Source of the DNA: JBDHTQ01 sp039808765
GTDB taxonomy: Bacteria; Pseudomonadota; Alphaproteobacteria; UBA2400
Assembly (NCBI GenBank): GCA_039808765.1
Contig: JBDHTQ010000002.1
Coordinates: forward strand, 124,001-188,000
Length of the DNA stretch: 64,000 nt
Direction of reading: 5' to 3'
The notes under the pieces: model-generated
What the model was told of the DNA's origin: nothing
Database searches by the model: none
Seen by the model: the letters and a program-made list of their open reading frames with translations, nothing else
Program-made: the position numbers and the translations under genes
In this document: positions 53,832-62,379 of the stretch, in pieces
Numbering within the stretch: the first letter of the stretch is position 1
Layout: every line of letters begins with the position of its first letter

Positions 53832-54221
53832 TTATTGTTCAGAGGCAACCTTGATATATTTTTGTCCGGCTTCACGCGCTGAGCTGACTGCAACACGCAA
53901 CGTGCTATTATCGCGAAGTTCCGCCAGTTTGATCAGGAGTGGCAAGTTAACCCCGGCAATAACTTCAACCCCGGCCGTATCCATGAGAGAAAGGGCAAGG
54001 TTTGAGGGGGTGCCGCCAAACAGATCTGTCAAAATAACAACCCCGTCACCCGTGTTGACTTTTTTTACAGCAGCGCGAATATTTTCCAGACAAAGCGATG
54101 TATCGTCTTGAGGGCCGACGCAAATGGCCTCAATTGCTTTCTGGGGACCCATAACGTGGGTTAGTGCGGCGATAAACTCTTCCGCTAAACGGCCGTGTGT
54201 TACCAGTATCATACCGATCAT
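53832..54221 (-). CDS. PTS EIIA component, mannose family
   Basis: A 129-residue EIIA of the mannose type with the phosphorylated His9 in ILVTHGRLAEEF, then VVILTDLFGGTPSNLAL. Alphaproteobacteria carry this as part of a regulatory phosphotransferase chain with HPr kinase (not in this window). It is first in the operon with ptsH and ptsI. Confidence 0.92.
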   Translation of the reverse strand: MIGMILVTHGRLAEEFIAALTHVMGPQKAIEAICVGPQDDTSLCLENIRAAVKKVNTGDGVVILTDLFGGTPSNLALSLMDTAGVEVIAGVNLPLLIKLAELRDNSTLRVAVSSAREAGQKYIKVASEQ

Positions 54222-54303
54222 TTTTAGTATTCTCCCGTATGAGTCTTTTTAAGCATAGACCATTTACAGTCAATACATAACAAAAATATTACGGGGACAG
54301 GAT

Positions 54304-54852
54304 TTATTTATCTTGAAGGCGAATCCAGTAACGGCGGGACAAAACGCCTTTTTTATAAGGATGGGGTATAATTTTTTCAAGTATGCCGCCATTCTTTTCC
54401 ATCGTTCGGAAAGACCCAATGTTGGTGTCGTCGCACGTGAGAAAAAGCTCAGTTAAGCCAAGATTTTTCTGACAATAGACAAGAGTCTCAGCTAACATTT
54501 TTGTAGCGTAACCTTGGCGCCATTGAGAGGGGCGAATACCATAACCAATATGCCCCCCCAGCAGTCGTAGGCTATCTGTCAGATGATGTCGAATATGGAC
54601 AACGCCAATAAATGAACTTTTATCAACATACCAAAGAATCGTTTGCGGAACACGGTCGACAGTTGTGCCGTCGGGCAATTTGATCGTGCCACCGGGGCGT
54701 GTGTTGCTCTCTATTTTTTCAAAAAACTCTGCCGGATTTCTTTCCACTTCAGCGATTTCTTCAGGCACCATAGGACCATCGCCTGCATTTAGGCCTTCTC
54801 TAAGAGCCTGAATGTAATCTGCAAAGTGTTCTTGAGAAGGGCGTGTCAGCAT
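54304..54852 (-). CDS. GNAT family N-acetyltransferase
   Basis: A 182-residue acetyltransferase. The core (about 75-160) has FIGVVHIRHHLTDSLRLLGGHIGYGI, followed by the acetyl-CoA loop PSQWRQGYATKMLAE (Q/RxxGxG/A pattern) and a helix, with LFLTCDDTNIGSFRTMEKNGG. AAGGA precedes the start. It heads the three-gene GNAT cluster and ends near the EIIA gene region. Confidence 0.88.
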   Translation of the reverse strand: MLTRPSQEHFADYIQALREGLNAGDGPMVPEEIAEVERNPAEFFEKIESNTRPGGTIKLPDGTTVDRVPQTILWYVDKSSFIGVVHIRHHLTDSLRLLGGHIGYGIRPSQWRQGYATKMLAETLVYCQKNLGLTELFLTCDDTNIGSFRTMEKNGGILEKIIPHPYKKGVLSRRYWIRLQDK

Positions 54853-54871
54853 ATTAATCCTTTGTGTTATT

Positions 54872-55456
54872 TTAACCTAGCTTTATCCAATATCCATTAT
54901 GACGGACTCCAAGACCAAAAGGGTGGTCAAAATCAGAAACTGATTCAGCGTTGTATTGAGTAAGCACGCTATTAACAGCTCCATTTTTTTTGCAGACGAC
55001 CAATACCTTGTCAGGCCTGTTTGATTCATTAAAGATTATACCGTCACGGTTGCAGAGATCCAATGTAAGGCTCAATACATCCGTCGCATCCCTGAGCATT
55101 TTAGCGGGAGCTATATTTTTATTTCTCATGTTTCTTGGGGTAATCGCGATATTTATCTCTCCACACAATTTATCTCCATTAACGGGATCAGAATACGTGC
55201 GGATTGTGCTTTCAGCGCGGACAAGAGGATTTTCACTCCTTGTGTCATGAACGTACCAATATACATGTGCAGCGTGGGGGGTCTTCTGCGCGAGTCGGTC
55301 AAATAGTTGAAGTAAGGATAGGGGGTCCCTGCATTTTATGTAGCCATCTGGCTGCTTTAAAAAACTTTGAATTTGTAAAATTTCACATTCAAGACCGCGG
55401 TAAAGAGCGTCCATATAAGGCTCAACATAGTCTCTGACTGGCCTTATTAGCCTCAT
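54872..55456 (-). CDS. GNAT-like paralogue
   Basis: A 194-residue protein related to the neighbours in layout: RPVRDYVEPYMDALYRGL at the start, CGEINIAITPRNMRNKNIAPAKML in the acetyl-CoA loop position, then LVVCKKNGAVNSVLTQYN and a final GYWIKLG, as in the other two. The usual glycine of the loop is replaced by Asn-Lys-Asn, so catalysis may be weakened. Same strand, 19 bases from the first GNAT gene. Confidence 0.7.
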   Translation of the reverse strand: MRLIRPVRDYVEPYMDALYRGLECEILQIQSFLKQPDGYIKCRDPLSLLQLFDRLAQKTPHAAHVYWYVHDTRSENPLVRAESTIRTYSDPVNGDKLCGEINIAITPRNMRNKNIAPAKMLRDATDVLSLTLDLCNRDGIIFNESNRPDKVLVVCKKNGAVNSVLTQYNAESVSDFDHPFGLGVRHNGYWIKLG

Positions 55457-55464
55457 AATGTATT

Positions 55465-55535
55465 CCTCTTTTTAAATGTATCTAATTTTGTCGGGCGTTG
55501 GCAACGAGCAGGGCATAAAGCTCACGGATCAAATC
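55465..55535. repeat. 71-bp direct repeat, copy 1
   Basis: Identical to 56204-56274. It contains the 3' end of the 85-residue gene. The pair flanks the GNAT gene with the C13 run. Confidence 0.85.
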
Positions 55536-55586
55536 ATCTAGATCTTGGCCATTCTCCCTAACGAAACCCGCCACACCATAACCAAT
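55482..55586 (-). pseudogene. C-terminal remnant of a paralogue of the 85-residue gene
   Basis: A frame of 34 residues ending DLIRELYALLVANARQN with no start; its last 17 codons are identical to the intact 85-residue protein, and its upstream part (GFVRENGQDLD) differs. It is what remains of an earlier duplicate. Confidence 0.7.
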
Positions 55587-55626
55587 TTACGCATTTGGCA
55601 TAAACTAAATTTAGTACTGCAATCTT

Positions 55627-56196
55627 TCAGGTTGCAGCTAAATCAATGCGATAGCGTCGGAGATTCATACCTTGGTGATTAGGTTCTCTAAACTCTTCCT
55701 CTAATTCACCTCCATTGGCTATAATCAACCTTTGAGCAACAGAATTTGTGCAGGTACAGACCAGTAACACCTCAGGAGCATTATGGGTTTTAGCCATGAT
55801 GTTTAGAGCCAGCTTTAACATTCTACTAGCATGTCCCTTTTTTCGGCAATTAGGAGCAACGCCTAAACTTATATCTCCTATGATATTTCTTATCTCCGGG
55901 GTGTTGAACTGCCTACGGAGAGCAAGTTCTCCTACTACACATTCTTCGTGACTGCGATGTGAAATTAACCAAAACGTTTCTGTAGCAAAAGGCGGGATTA
56001 CAAGCCTTCCTCTATCCCAGTAGGGTTTTTTCGTTCTCATCCCATCAATAGCTTCAATTAGGGCGTGCGGATTAGCATGAAGGATACTCAAAGATGCGTC
56101 AGGGGGGGGGGGGGCACATTCCTCTGTTACAAGGCCTTTTTTAATCTGTTGAAGATAAGAATGAACGCTACCAACGTGAGGTACTATGAGTTCCAT
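55627..56196 (-). CDS. GNAT-type acetyltransferase with C13 coding run
   Basis: A 189-residue protein with the GNAT loop in APNCRKKGHASRMLKLAL and strand VLLVCTCTNSVAQRLI. Residues 28-32 (APPPP) are encoded by a run of 13 C on the minus strand (56114-56102). A change of one base would shift the frame and truncate the protein. GAGGTGA precedes the start. It is flanked by the 71-bp direct repeats. Confidence 0.75.
   Translation of the reverse strand: MELIVPHVGSVHSYLQQIKKGLVTEECAPPPPDASLSILHANPHALIEAIDGMRTKKPYWDRGRLVIPPFATETFWLISHRSHEECVVGELALRRQFNTPEIRNIIGDISLGVAPNCRKKGHASRMLKLALNIMAKTHNAPEVLLVCTCTNSVAQRLIIANGGELEEEFREPNHQGMNLRRYRIDLAAT
56102..56114 (-). repeat. C13 homopolymer in a coding region
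   Basis: Thirteen consecutive G on the plus strand, the longest homopolymer I see in the window, inside the GNAT gene near codons 28-32. Confidence 0.9.
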
Positions 56197-56203
56197 GGGG
56201 TCA

Positions 56204-56274
56204 CCTCTTTTTAAATGTATCTAATTTTGTCGGGCGTTGGCAACGAGCAGGGCATAAAGCTCACGGATCAAATC
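56204..56274. repeat. 71-bp direct repeat, copy 2
   Basis: Identical to 55465-55535; includes the end of the intact 85-residue gene. Confidence 0.85.
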
Positions 56275-56478
56275 TTCCGGTTTCATGCGGCCAAAGGGCA
56301 TATTATCTATAGCATATTCAACTAAAGAATCCGAAGCCTCTCGCGGGCAAAGTTCCCAACCATTCGCTTTGAGTGCTGCAAGAACAGCGAGCGCCTGTTT
56401 GGTATAATCTTCATTAAACCACGAGCGATCTGCGTCTCGAATCGCTTTAGCAATAATTGTTGAAAGTTCTTTTGCCAT
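56221..56478 (-). CDS. Unknown 85-residue protein
   Basis: A small, helical soluble protein (LSTIIAKAIRDADRSWFNED, LAVLAALKANGWELCPRE, DLIRELYALLVANARQN). No family is recognised. It precedes the C13 GNAT gene on the same strand, and a duplicate remnant of it exists 640 bases downstream. Confidence 0.6.
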   Translation of the reverse strand: MAKELSTIIAKAIRDADRSWFNEDYTKQALAVLAALKANGWELCPREASDSLVEYAIDNMPFGRMKPEDLIRELYALLVANARQN

Positions 56479-56556
56479 GTCGTGCTTGTCCTTGGGGGCA
56501 CTTTACTGCTAAGTGGGAGGGCTTTGTCAACGAAATTATCACAAGGGAGCATAAAG

Positions 56557-57579
56557 ATGAAATGGCGCATTGCAGTTGTGGGAGCTTCCCACACGTTTGG
56601 GCATGAGATTTTGCAAATTTTGGCCGAGCGTGAATTTCCTGTCAGTGAGGTTTTTGCGCTTGATCAAGCAAATGCGACAGGTGCAGATGTGTCGTTTGGT
56701 GATGATGAAACACTGGTGATTAAGGACGTGAATAGCTTTCGGTTTGAGGGCAATGATATCGTTTTTCTTGCAACTACAGCTGATGATGCCGCACATATTG
56801 CCCCCAAGGTGACCAACGAGGCGGGTTTGGTTATTGATTTGTCGTCTTGTTTCCGATTAGATCCTGATGTGCCGTTGATCGTGCCTGAAGTCAATGCGCC
56901 AGCGATAAAAAACTATGATAAAAAGGCGATTCTTGCATCTCCTGCCGCGATGGTGACAATGGTGGCGATGGCCCTAAAACCTCTTCATGATGCGGCGATA
57001 ATCAAGCGTATTGTAATAACAACATTTGAAAGTGTTTCTGCTTTAGGGCGTGAAGCAATGGATGAGCTGTTTACGCAAACCCGTGCAATTTATGTCAATG
57101 ATCCTGTCGAAAAAGTAATCATGCCCAAGCAGATTGCATTCAATGTGATTCCACAAACTTCTGCGTTTATGGAAGATGGGGTGAGCTTCGACGAATGGAG
57201 CTTACGGGCCGAGTTGAAAAAGTTGTTGGGGGCGGGTATTCATGTGGGGGCAACATGTGTGCGCGCACCGGTTTTTATTGGTTCGGCTGCAGCCATTACG
57301 CTAGAGCTTGAAAAACCGCTTACCGCTGATGAAGCAAAGCAAGAAATTAAAATGATGCGCGGCATAAGCTTGGTGGATCATGCAAGCGTTGATGGTGGAT
57401 ATGTAACGCCGGCCGAGCTGGCAGGCGAAGATAATGTTTTTGTAAGTCGCGTGCGAGAAGACAGTGCTTTTGAAAATGGCTTGTCGTTGTGGGTATGTGG
57501 CGATAATTTGCGTAAGGGTGTTGCATTGAACGCTGTGCAAATTGCGGAACGTCTGATCAAAACAATTGAAGAAGAATAG
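56557..57579 (+). CDS. Aspartate-semialdehyde dehydrogenase homologue lacking catalytic residues
   Basis: A 340-residue protein with clear ASD fold features: VVGASHTFGHEIL, then SSCFRLDPDVPLIVPEVN, ALKPLHDAAIIKR, SVSALGREAMDEL and NGLSLWVCGDNLRKGVALNAVQIAE. The active-site Cys motif (usually NPNCST) reads SPAAMV here, Cys to Ala131. The second catalytic residue, His in FIGHSE, is Ser243 here. It is therefore probably not an active ASD but a non-catalytic paralogue of the USG-1 kind. The start at 56557 follows GGGAG. Confidence 0.8.
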   Translation: MKWRIAVVGASHTFGHEILQILAEREFPVSEVFALDQANATGADVSFGDDETLVIKDVNSFRFEGNDIVFLATTADDAAHIAPKVTNEAGLVIDLSSCFRLDPDVPLIVPEVNAPAIKNYDKKAILASPAAMVTMVAMALKPLHDAAIIKRIVITTFESVSALGREAMDELFTQTRAIYVNDPVEKVIMPKQIAFNVIPQTSAFMEDGVSFDEWSLRAELKKLLGAGIHVGATCVRAPVFIGSAAAITLELEKPLTADEAKQEIKMMRGISLVDHASVDGGYVTPAELAGEDNVFVSRVREDSAFENGLSLWVCGDNLRKGVALNAVQIAERLIKTIEEE

Positions 57580-57604
57580 AAACAACTTTCAAATGCAAAA
57601 AACT

Positions 57605-57639
57605 AAAGCCGCTCCCTTAGGCAAGAGAGCGGCTTTTTT
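57605..57639 (+). terminator. Terminator after the ASD homologue
   Basis: AAGCCGCTC and GAGCGGCTT form a 9-bp stem followed by a T-run. Confidence 0.85.
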
Positions 57640-57657
57640 GCAAATTATTTTTCGCAG

Positions 57658-58263
57658 TTATTTTGCTTGAGCCAAACGTCCTGCAGCAAACTCCCAATTC
57701 ACGAGATGGTCGATAAAGTTTTTAAGAAAATCAGGACGGCGGTTTTGGAAGTCAAGATAGTAAGCATGTTCCCACACATCGCAGGTAAAAAGGGCATGCT
57801 TGCCATGTGCAAGGGGAAGATCGGCATTACCGGTTTTTTCGAGTGCTAGTTTGCCGGATGAATCGACAACTAGCCAAACCCAGCCCGAACCGAACTGAGC
57901 AACACCTGTCTCAACAAATTTAGCTTTAAAGTCGTCAACGGAGCCGAAGTCGGCAACGATGCGTTTTTCAAGCTCAGCAGGAAGGGTGCCACCTCCCTGG
58001 GGTTTCATTGAGAGCCAAAAGAAATCGTGATTCCAGATTTGGGCAGCGTTATTGAAAATTTTTGCTTTATCATCTTTTCCCACAGAATTGACGATAATTT
58101 CTTCCAATGATTGATTGGCTTCCGGCTTGCCTTCGACGAGGGTGTTTAGTGTTTCGACGTATTTTGCATGGTGTTTGCCATGATGAATTTGCACGTGCTG
58201 GGCCGACATATAAGGAGCCAGTGCGTCAGGAGCATAGGGAAGGGGTGAAAGTTCAAAAGCCAT
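57658..58263 (-). CDS. sodB: Iron/manganese superoxide dismutase
   Basis: A 201-residue SOD. It starts MAFELSPLPYAPDALAPYMS with the metal ligand His27 before GKHHAKYVETLN, then His79 in WNHDFFW, and DVWEHAYYLDFQNRRPDFL for the final Asp and His ligands. The QFGSGWVWLV stretch is typical of the iron type. AAGGAG precedes the start. It detoxifies superoxide in the cytoplasm. Confidence 0.95.
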   Translation of the reverse strand: MAFELSPLPYAPDALAPYMSAQHVQIHHGKHHAKYVETLNTLVEGKPEANQSLEEIIVNSVGKDDKAKIFNNAAQIWNHDFFWLSMKPQGGGTLPAELEKRIVADFGSVDDFKAKFVETGVAQFGSGWVWLVVDSSGKLALEKTGNADLPLAHGKHALFTCDVWEHAYYLDFQNRRPDFLKNFIDHLVNWEFAAGRLAQAK

Positions 58264-58373
58264 TATTTTCTCCTTGAGTATGGGTAGGATGGTTGATCTA
58301 TCAGATATTGCTTTAGTCCGAATTAATCAAGCCCCCGAAATCGAGTCCGAAAAAACCTCCGGTATCTGCACTA

Positions 58374-59276
58374 TTATTTAGCAAACCAGCCTTCGCAATA
58401 AGCCATCATGGTTTGCCACCGCGATGTTTTTAGAGGGGTTTTGAGTAAATCCTTTGTGCGAATCTGAAATATTTGTGTATGTGCATGTTTCAAAAGTCGG
58501 GCGAGTTCAGATCTTAAGTAAGGATATTTTTCCAGTGAATTGGAAAGATGATTTGTTTGTTGAAGAAGAATCTCGGTACGTTCCAGCATGCGATAGGTGA
58601 CTTTTTTCAGGGCTGGGGAAAGATGGTCTTCAATAAGTTGTTCAGGTGATCCACCTTCTTCATTGATCCATTGTGTGGGTAAGTAGCATCGTCCATGCGC
58701 GCACCAGTCTACTTTAGCATGACGAAGCTTGTTTAAAACAAGCAGTGCAGCGGCTAAGGCATCACTTGCACTTTCAATTTGGGGCGCGTCTTTGATATGG
58801 CATCGTTCCAGAAGCGCCCGGCTAAGTGGCTCTGCCGCAAAACGGCAATATAGCATCAAATCAGCCCATGTGACACAGGAAGGGCGTAAAATATCCTTTC
58901 TTGCGGCTTGAATAAGGCGATGCCCCCATTGTGCACTGATAAAATTGTTTTGCTGTAAGGCGTACAATTTTTTTGCCGCGCGTGTAAGGGCAGGGGGAAT
59001 ATTATTTTCCTGTGGCAGGTCTATTCCTGAGAGGGCCAATTCAATATTATCGAGCAAGAATTCGCGGCTTTCCTCGGATAGGTCCGGTGCATGTGTGGCA
59101 ACGCGCAACGCTGCATGAAAATTCAAAAAGGATTGATAATCTATGCGAATGGGAAGAGGTAAAAAAAGCGAGGCTTTTAAAGGGGAAACTTTAAAAAAAG
59201 CATTTTGCCCATCACTTTTTTCAAGCACATGGCGCAGAAGGTATGTTTGTGGGCTGACGGTAGATTGTTCAGGCAT
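58374..59276 (-). CDS. Degenerate squalene/phytoene synthase-like protein
   Basis: A 300-residue protein of the trans-prenyltransferase fold, similar to HpnC: TWADLMLYCRFAAEPLSRALL and HGRCYLPTQWI are recognisable. The two Asp-rich motifs that bind magnesium-diphosphate (DDxxD-like) seem to be lost: the first position reads VATHAPDLSE and the second LVLNKLRHAKVDW. It may be a non-catalytic homologue. It is divergent from the NDUFAF6-like gene, 60 bases away. Confidence 0.65.
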   Translation of the reverse strand: MPEQSTVSPQTYLLRHVLEKSDGQNAFFKVSPLKASLFLPLPIRIDYQSFLNFHAALRVATHAPDLSEESREFLLDNIELALSGIDLPQENNIPPALTRAAKKLYALQQNNFISAQWGHRLIQAARKDILRPSCVTWADLMLYCRFAAEPLSRALLERCHIKDAPQIESASDALAAALLVLNKLRHAKVDWCAHGRCYLPTQWINEEGGSPEQLIEDHLSPALKKVTYRMLERTEILLQQTNHLSNSLEKYPYLRSELARLLKHAHTQIFQIRTKDLLKTPLKTSRWQTMMAYCEGWFAK

Positions 59277-59336
59277 GGGCGTTATTAGTAACTTACACTT
59301 GTCGAATTGCCAACCCCGAAGTATGAAGAGCGGGTC

Positions 59337-59996
59337 ATGCCAGAATCAGAGCTTTCACCTGCTGCACAAATCGCTAAAAAGCGTTGTTACGCGCTTTTTG
59401 TTTCCGCATTATTTGTGTCAAGTGAACGACGGGAGGCTCTTTTTGGATTGATCGCGTTTAACAGCGAAATTAATCGTATTTTACATACGCTTCAAGAGCC
59501 GGCGCTTATTCCGCTACGTCTGCAGTGGTGGCGTGAGGTGCTTGTTACCAAAGACGAAAAGAATCATGAAATTCTGCCGAGTTTGCAGGACGGTTTTCGC
59601 AAAAATTATTTCAATCCTGATGATCTTGTTGCCTTAATTGATAAAAAAGAAGCGAAGCAGGAAGGTGCCTCTCTCATGGGCCAAAGCTCAATTACTGCTG
59701 CGCAATTGCAGGATGAAGCATTCTATGCATTGGTTTTTAGAATCCTCGGCGTTACGGAGTCGCTGGCGATGAAAATGGCTGAGCAGTATCTGGGCACTGT
59801 GCCAATAATGTCGTTCGGGGACTTTAAAAAATTTGTTGTGATTAAAAATAAAGAAAATCCTGATCTTGCACTTGTTCCTTGGCGCGATGTGCGCCATATT
59901 TTGCTTGAGCGTGTATTGTTACAACCTTCTCATCCATTACAAAGAAGTTGTGCGATTGTGAAACATCTGCTTTTTTCCATGATGGTCAAAGCATGA
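59337..59996 (+). CDS. NDUFAF6-like squalene/phytoene synthase family protein
   Basis: A 219-residue protein. ALFGLIAFNSEINRILHT and IPLRLQWWREVL match the NDUFAF6/SQS-PSY family (FNxEIxxxxE, IRLQWWR). Family members in alphaproteobacteria are non-classical and in mitochondria act in complex I assembly. I start it at MPESELSP (59337), an ATG, rather than the TTG upstream. Asp-rich prenyl-diphosphate motifs are absent. Confidence 0.75.
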   Translation: MPESELSPAAQIAKKRCYALFVSALFVSSERREALFGLIAFNSEINRILHTLQEPALIPLRLQWWREVLVTKDEKNHEILPSLQDGFRKNYFNPDDLVALIDKKEAKQEGASLMGQSSITAAQLQDEAFYALVFRILGVTESLAMKMAEQYLGTVPIMSFGDFKKFVVIKNKENPDLALVPWRDVRHILLERVLLQPSHPLQRSCAIVKHLLFSMMVKA

Positions 59997-60098
59997 ATTT
60001 TTTGAACAGCGGGGTATGTCAATTGTTCGAAGATTCATGATTTTTGTTAATCATGTTTTAATCTAGCTTTAGAACTGATGTTGGGGTAAAGTCGAACC

Positions 60099-60710
60099 AT
60101 GATCAAAACATCCACAGTATTGAAAAGTCTGTTATTCCTCGTTGTTATCGCTGTATCTGTTTCAGGGTTCGCCGGTGCCTTACAAGCCTCACAGCCAACA
60201 GAGAATAGCAACGTCGTTGTGAGAACAGTTGTGCTCCCTTCTGCAGTTGAAAATGGTCAAGGATCGGGTGAAGGTGCGGGTAACTCATCCGTCCCTTCTG
60301 GCATTGTTCCTTATGCATTGTATGAACGCGATAAAGAAGAAAAAGGGAAACCCCATGTCTCTGATGCGTGGGCGCGACCGGCACCAGCGAATGGTGTCAG
60401 TGCGATTTTTTTAAAATTGCAGGGTGGTTCACAAGATGATCGCATTGTTGATGTAAGCACAGGCTGGGCGTCAAATATTTTCATTCAACGAACAGTCAAA
60501 GGCAAAGATGGCCAGTTGCATGGTCAGCGAATTAAGAGGCTGCGCGTTCCAGCCAATGTTGCAGCTAATTTTACGCCGGACGGATTCTACCTTATCATCG
60601 GACCGTTAACACGCGAGCTGAAAGATAGTCAGCTTTTTCCCATCATTCTAACGTTTGAAAAAAGCGGTCCGGTTCGGGTGATGGTTCAGGTTCAGGCCCA
60701 GCGGGAATAG
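60099..60710 (+). CDS. PCuAC-like periplasmic protein lacking canonical Cu ligands
   Basis: A 203-residue exported protein (signal peptide about 1-30), with a disordered linker and a PCuAC-type domain from VSDAWARPAPANGVSAIFLKL to FPIILTFEKSGPVRVMVQV. PCuAC copper chaperones use HxnMx~21HxM; here the corresponding positions read IFIQRT and GFYLIIGPL, so the Met and His ligands are missing. It may have lost copper binding or bind something else. Confidence 0.7.
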   Translation: MIKTSTVLKSLLFLVVIAVSVSGFAGALQASQPTENSNVVVRTVVLPSAVENGQGSGEGAGNSSVPSGIVPYALYERDKEEKGKPHVSDAWARPAPANGVSAIFLKLQGGSQDDRIVDVSTGWASNIFIQRTVKGKDGQLHGQRIKRLRVPANVAANFTPDGFYLIIGPLTRELKDSQLFPIILTFEKSGPVRVMVQVQAQRE

Positions 60711-60780
60711 CGCGGTATCATCTCTAAAAAACGAGAATAATCCCTGTTTCATAGCGATTATCACTCTTGGTAGAACGTTG

Positions 60781-62379
60781 CTATCGACCAGTTGCACTGA
60801 ATATTTTGTTCTGCTCAGCGAGGGTTTTGAAAAACTTTTTCGCTTCAATTGTTGCCTGAGCAAACTCATCAATAATGGTTTTTCCAGGTTCGCCGGGAAT
60901 GCGATAGCCGTGCTCAATGACCCGCTCCATATCGCGCAGAACTTTGTTCCAAATCGCTGTTATAACCGCCATGTTTCCCTGTACAAATCGCATTGCTTGT
61001 GCGGCGGCGACAAGTTTCTCTTCTAATTCTTTTACCTCTTTTGTGGCGATATTATAGCCATTTTTTAAGTCTTGATCTTGCTCAAGGGTTCGATCAAAAT
61101 CCCACCTTAGGCCCACTTGTGAACTGCTTTGTTGCATTTGACGAACGACCGTTTCAATAGAATCTTTGGAACGGTTAGCCGCAAATTCAAGTTGACCCCG
61201 TAAGAGCTGAAAATCTTGTGAATCTTCGTACCAGCGGAAGCTTTCAAGAACTTTGATGATTTGTGCTTGAAGTGCTTTGACAGGTTCTGCTGCGGGACCT
61301 AACGTGGTGTCTTGAACTTCTTCACCTTTGTAAATTGAAATTTCGCTAACGATTGTGCCATTTTCATTGTAAATAATTTTTGCAGGGCCTTCTTCTGGTA
61401 GGCGACTGATGAGACCGTCTTCATACCAAAGCTCTTGCCAACCGCCATCCGCATTTGGTGTGATGACAGCCGGACCATTTTCACGGTGATGACGACCATT
61501 TAAAAAATACTCTTCACCGCCATCGGGATGAATAATACTTGGGCGTATAAGATTGGAGAGACGTGGTTCGGTTTCCGCTTTGTTGTTTAAGTCGGGTGGC
61601 GCTTGTCCTGGATCGCTGAGAAAATAATACACCGAGCCCATCTGATCCATGCCGTAATCGCCAATCTTTTGTAAATTGTTGGTGAGCGTATTGAAGTCGC
61701 CCTCTTTAAGCATGTTTTCCCACGTTCCATACCAGCGATGGAGTGCAGCATCGATGTGTCGTACAAGGTGAAAAATCCGATCACGTGCTTCTTGTTCCAA
61801 ATCTTTTGCGCGGTTGCGCATCACTTTGCTCGAGGCGATAATTTGGTTCGGTGTAGAGAGAAAAACATGGCGATCCCAGTACTCTCTGTTATGGCGACGT
61901 ACTTCCTCGGGCTGATAGCGGTTGGGAAAGGGTTGCCTTCTTTTGCCAGGGTGAATCGAAAAAACCCGATAGTCGCCTGCCTTGCGCCGATCAGGGCCAC
62001 AAAAGAAAGTAATCTCTTTTGTTTTCGTCATTTCACTTGGGGCAACAATACAGGCTGTAACGATCGTTTCTCTGGGCGTGTCAAAGTAGCGATAAACCTG
62101 GCACAAGGCCATGTTCTCCTTGAGGTCTGATGTGCGTCTGAGGGAATCAAAGCCAACATATCCGCTTGTTTCAAGTGTGATACATTCCACTTTTGCGGGT
62201 AACCCGCTTTCAAGCATGGTGTCGAAAACTTTTTTTGCGGTATCGTCACATTTTTTCAAAAGAGCTTCGGCATGCGCTGGTGAGTTTAAAATAAACGCCG
62301 AACCAATGCTCAGGCCGGATAAGTCCCCCATTAATTCGCTATAATGATCTTTATTTTCGAAGGGACTGACGTACTGCAT
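60781..62379 (-). CDS. Unknown protein with HRxxGPA (MORN/YwqK-like) repeats
   Basis: A 532-residue soluble protein. Residues about 284-353 contain YFLNGRHHRENGPAVITP, then a second, weaker repeat WYEDGLISRLPEEGPAKIIY, the YxNGxxHRxxGPAxI repeat common in phage and intracellular-bacterial proteins. The C-terminal part is a long coiled coil (about 410-480). No signal peptide. Function unknown. Confidence 0.6.
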   Translation of the reverse strand: MQYVSPFENKDHYSELMGDLSGLSIGSAFILNSPAHAEALLKKCDDTAKKVFDTMLESGLPAKVECITLETSGYVGFDSLRRTSDLKENMALCQVYRYFDTPRETIVTACIVAPSEMTKTKEITFFCGPDRRKAGDYRVFSIHPGKRRQPFPNRYQPEEVRRHNREYWDRHVFLSTPNQIIASSKVMRNRAKDLEQEARDRIFHLVRHIDAALHRWYGTWENMLKEGDFNTLTNNLQKIGDYGMDQMGSVYYFLSDPGQAPPDLNNKAETEPRLSNLIRPSIIHPDGGEEYFLNGRHHRENGPAVITPNADGGWQELWYEDGLISRLPEEGPAKIIYNENGTIVSEISIYKGEEVQDTTLGPAAEPVKALQAQIIKVLESFRWYEDSQDFQLLRGQLEFAANRSKDSIETVVRQMQQSSSQVGLRWDFDRTLEQDQDLKNGYNIATKEVKELEEKLVAAAQAMRFVQGNMAVITAIWNKVLRDMERVIEHGYRIPGEPGKTIIDEFAQATIEAKKFFKTLAEQNKIFSATGR

